This document shows, in pieces, positions 1 through 5,107 of a stretch of DNA of 5,107 nt. The stretch's first letter is position 1. The number at the start of each line of letters is the position of its first letter. Position numbers and translations under genes: made by a program. The stretch is from positions 1 to 5,107 of the forward strand of contig JANRAT010000187.1 in assembly GCA_030727885.1 (NCBI GenBank), written 5' to 3'. The stretch is from Rhodospirillales bacterium. Its GTDB lineage: Bacteria > Pseudomonadota > Alphaproteobacteria > Rhodospirillales > Casp-alpha2. Under the pieces are notes generated by a model that was not told the origin of the DNA, searched no databases, and saw only the letters and a program-made list of their open reading frames with translations.

Positions 1-3505
<3,505 letters not shown>

Positions 3506-5107
3506 TTAACGAAGTTCAACGTTGAGGCCGAGTGCATGAAGTTCCTTCACCAAAACGTTGAAGGATTCAGGCACGCCGGCTTCGAACGTATCGTCGCCAC
3601 GTACGATGGCTTCGTAGACTTTCGTTCGACCGGAAACGTCATCCGATTTAACGGTGAGCATTTCTTGAAGTGTGTAAGCGGCGCCGTATGCTTCGAGCGC
3701 CCACACTTCCATTTCACCGAAGCGTTGACCACCGAACTGCGCCTTACCGCCCAACGGCTGCTGGGTAACCAGCGAGTACGGTCCGATGGAACGGGCGTGG
3801 ATCTTGTCATCCACAAGATGGTGCAGTTTCAGCATGTAAATGTAACCGACGGTGACAGGACGATGGAATTGTTCGCCGGTACGACCGTCAAACAACGTCA
3901 CCTGACCGGATGTATCCAGACCGGCCATTTCCAGCATTTCAACGATGTCCGCTTCACGGGCACCATCAAACACCGGCGTGGCAATCGGCACGCCGGCACG
4001 CAGGTTGCTGGCAAGCTCCATGACTTCTTCGTCATTGAGCGGCTGGATATCGTCCTTGTAGTTTTTCTCGCCGTAGATTTCCTTCAGCTTGGAGCGCATG
4101 ACCTGCACAGCCTTGCCGGAGTCGAGAAGTTCGCCGATCTGCTGGCCGAGACCACGGCAAGCCCAACCCAGATGGGTTTCGAGAATCTGACCGACGTTCA
4201 TACGTGACGGCACACCCAACGGGTTCAGCACGATATCAACCGGCGTTCCGTCTTCGGTATGCGGCATATCTTCGGCCGGGATGATTTTCGAGATCACACC
4301 CTTGTTGCCATGACGACCGGCCATCTTGTCACCCGGCTGAAGCTTGCGCTTCACGGCAACGAAGACTTTGACCATCTTCATCACGCCCGGGCTGAGATCA
4401 TCACCGCGCTGCAGTTTTTCGACCTTGTCGTCGAAGCGTGCCTGGAGCAGTGCGATATCGGACTCGAATTTGGCTTTCAGGGCCTCGACGTCGCTCATCA
4501 CCTTGTCGTTGCCGACAACGATCTGGGCGATCTGACCGATGGTGTATTCGCCGAGAACTTCCTCGGTGATGACGGTGCCTTCCTTCAGACCCTTCGGACC
4601 ACTGACCGCTTTTTTCTTGAGGATCAAAGTCTTCAGACGCTGTGAGAATGACCGCTCGAGAATTGCGCGTTCATCGTCACGATCCTTGGCAAGGCGTTCG
4701 ATTTCCGACTGTTCGATCGCCAGTGCACGTTCGTCCTTGTCAACGCCGCGGCGTGAGAAGACGCGCACTTCAACGACCGTCCCGGTAACACCCGGGGGCA
4801 GCTTCAGCGAGGTGTCACGCACGTCGGAGGCTTTTTCACCAAAGATGGCGCGCAGCAGTTTTTCTTCCGGCGTCATCGGGCTTTCGCCTTTTGGCGTTAC
4901 CTTGCCGACCAGAATGTCGCCCGGCTCGATTTCGGCACCGATGTAGACGATACCGGCTTCGTCGAGGTTCTTCAGGGCTTCTTCACCGACGTTTGGAATA
5001 TCGCGGGTGATTTCTTCCTGACCGAGTTTGGTGTCACGGGCCATGACTTCGAATTCTTCGATATGGATCGAGGTGAACACATCGTCACGGACGATACGTT
5101 CCGAGAT
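3506..5107 (-). CDS. rpoB: RNA polymerase beta subunit (RpoB), C-terminal 533 residues; 5' end outside window
   Basis: RpoB is the beta subunit of DNA-dependent RNA polymerase and forms one side of the active-site cleft with beta-prime. The reading frame is open from the right edge (ISERIVRDD..., an internal RpoB sequence) to a TAA stop at 3506-3508. Visible landmarks, numbered within this fragment, include the flap-side stretch GIVYIGAE followed by [14 protein letters not shown] variable, highly charged, probably coiled-coil insertion spans about residues 122-233 and corresponds to the SI2 region of E. coli beta. GDDLSPG lies at 235-241. [12 protein letters not shown] has Lys261 and Lys269, equivalent to the active-site lysines K1065 and K1073 of E. 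coli. The KIHARS segment has His437, equivalent to H1237. The C-terminal clamp block [20 protein letters not shown] precedes the end, LGLNVELR. The rifampicin-binding region lies upstream, outside the window. rpoC follows after 30 bases in the same operon. Identification is certain; only the 5' part is missing. Confidence 0.98.
   Translation of the reverse strand: MSERIVRDDVFTSIHIEEFEVMARDTKLGQEEITRDIPNVGEEALKNLDEAGIVYIGAEIEPGDILVGKVTPKGESPMTPEEKLLRAIFGEKASDVRDTSLKLPPGVTGTVVEVRVFSRRGVDKDERALAIEQSEIERLAKDRDDERAILERSFSQRLKTLILKKKAVSGPKGLKEGTVITEEVLGEYTIGQIAQIVVGNDKVMSDVEALKAKFESDIALLQARFDDKVEKLQRGDDLSPGVMKMVKVFVAVKRKLQPGDKMAGRHGNKGVISKIIPAEDMPHTEDGTPVDIVLNPLGVPSRMNVGQILETHLGWACRGLGQQIGELLDSGKAVQVMRSKLKEIYGEKNYKDDIQPLNDEEVMELASNLRAGVPIATPVFDGAREADIVEMLEMAGLDTSGQVTLFDGRTGEQFHRPVTVGYIYMLKLHHLVDDKIHARSIGPYSLVTQQPLGGKAQFGGQRFGEMEVWALEAYGAAYTLQEMLTVKSDDVSGRTKVYEAIVRGDDTFEAGVPESFNVLVKELHALGLNVELR

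Noticed and set aside
4259..4946. Plus-strand frames within rpoB (4259-4645, 4539-4946)
   Set aside because: They are antisense to intact, highly conserved rpoB coding sequence, with arginine- and serine-rich or otherwise unrecognisable products.
5078..5080. GTG codon as a possible start of a 524-residue protein
   Set aside because: The frame continues upstream to the window edge with conserved RpoB sequence (ISERIVRDD before [10 protein letters not shown]). This GTG is an internal valine codon.

Overview
This window is an ordinary, highly conserved housekeeping locus: the rpoB-rpoC junction, read entirely on the minus strand. From right to left it holds the last 533 codons of rpoB (RNA polymerase beta subunit, entering at the right edge), a 30-base spacer with a strong Shine-Dalgarno sequence, and the first 1158 codons of rpoC (beta-prime subunit), which runs off the left edge. 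Essentially every base except the spacer is coding.

The source is a Gram-negative bacterium, most likely an alphaproteobacterium. RpoC carries the large SI3 insertion inside the trigger loop, and RpoB carries a long charged insertion before its GDDLSPG motif; both are typical of Proteobacteria. The RpoC N-terminus ([12 protein letters not shown]...) and the RpoB C-terminus (...LGLNVELR) resemble those I recall from Rhodospirillales-type Alphaproteobacteria. This is from memory without a search, so the order-level placement is tentative. Base composition looks moderately GC-rich, and the Leu codons TTA and CTA are absent from both genes.

The two products assemble with alpha, omega and a sigma factor into RNA polymerase. 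Both genes lie in one operon and are co-transcribed. All active-site motifs that should fall within these fragments are intact: the NADFDGD Mg2+ site, both Zn2+ sites, the bridge helix and the trigger loop in beta-prime, and [12 protein letters not shown] in beta. I read rpoC codon by codon and found no internal stop or frameshift. I see no mobile element, RNA gene, CRISPR array or previously undescribed system. The many long plus-strand reading frames are antisense shadows explained by codon usage.
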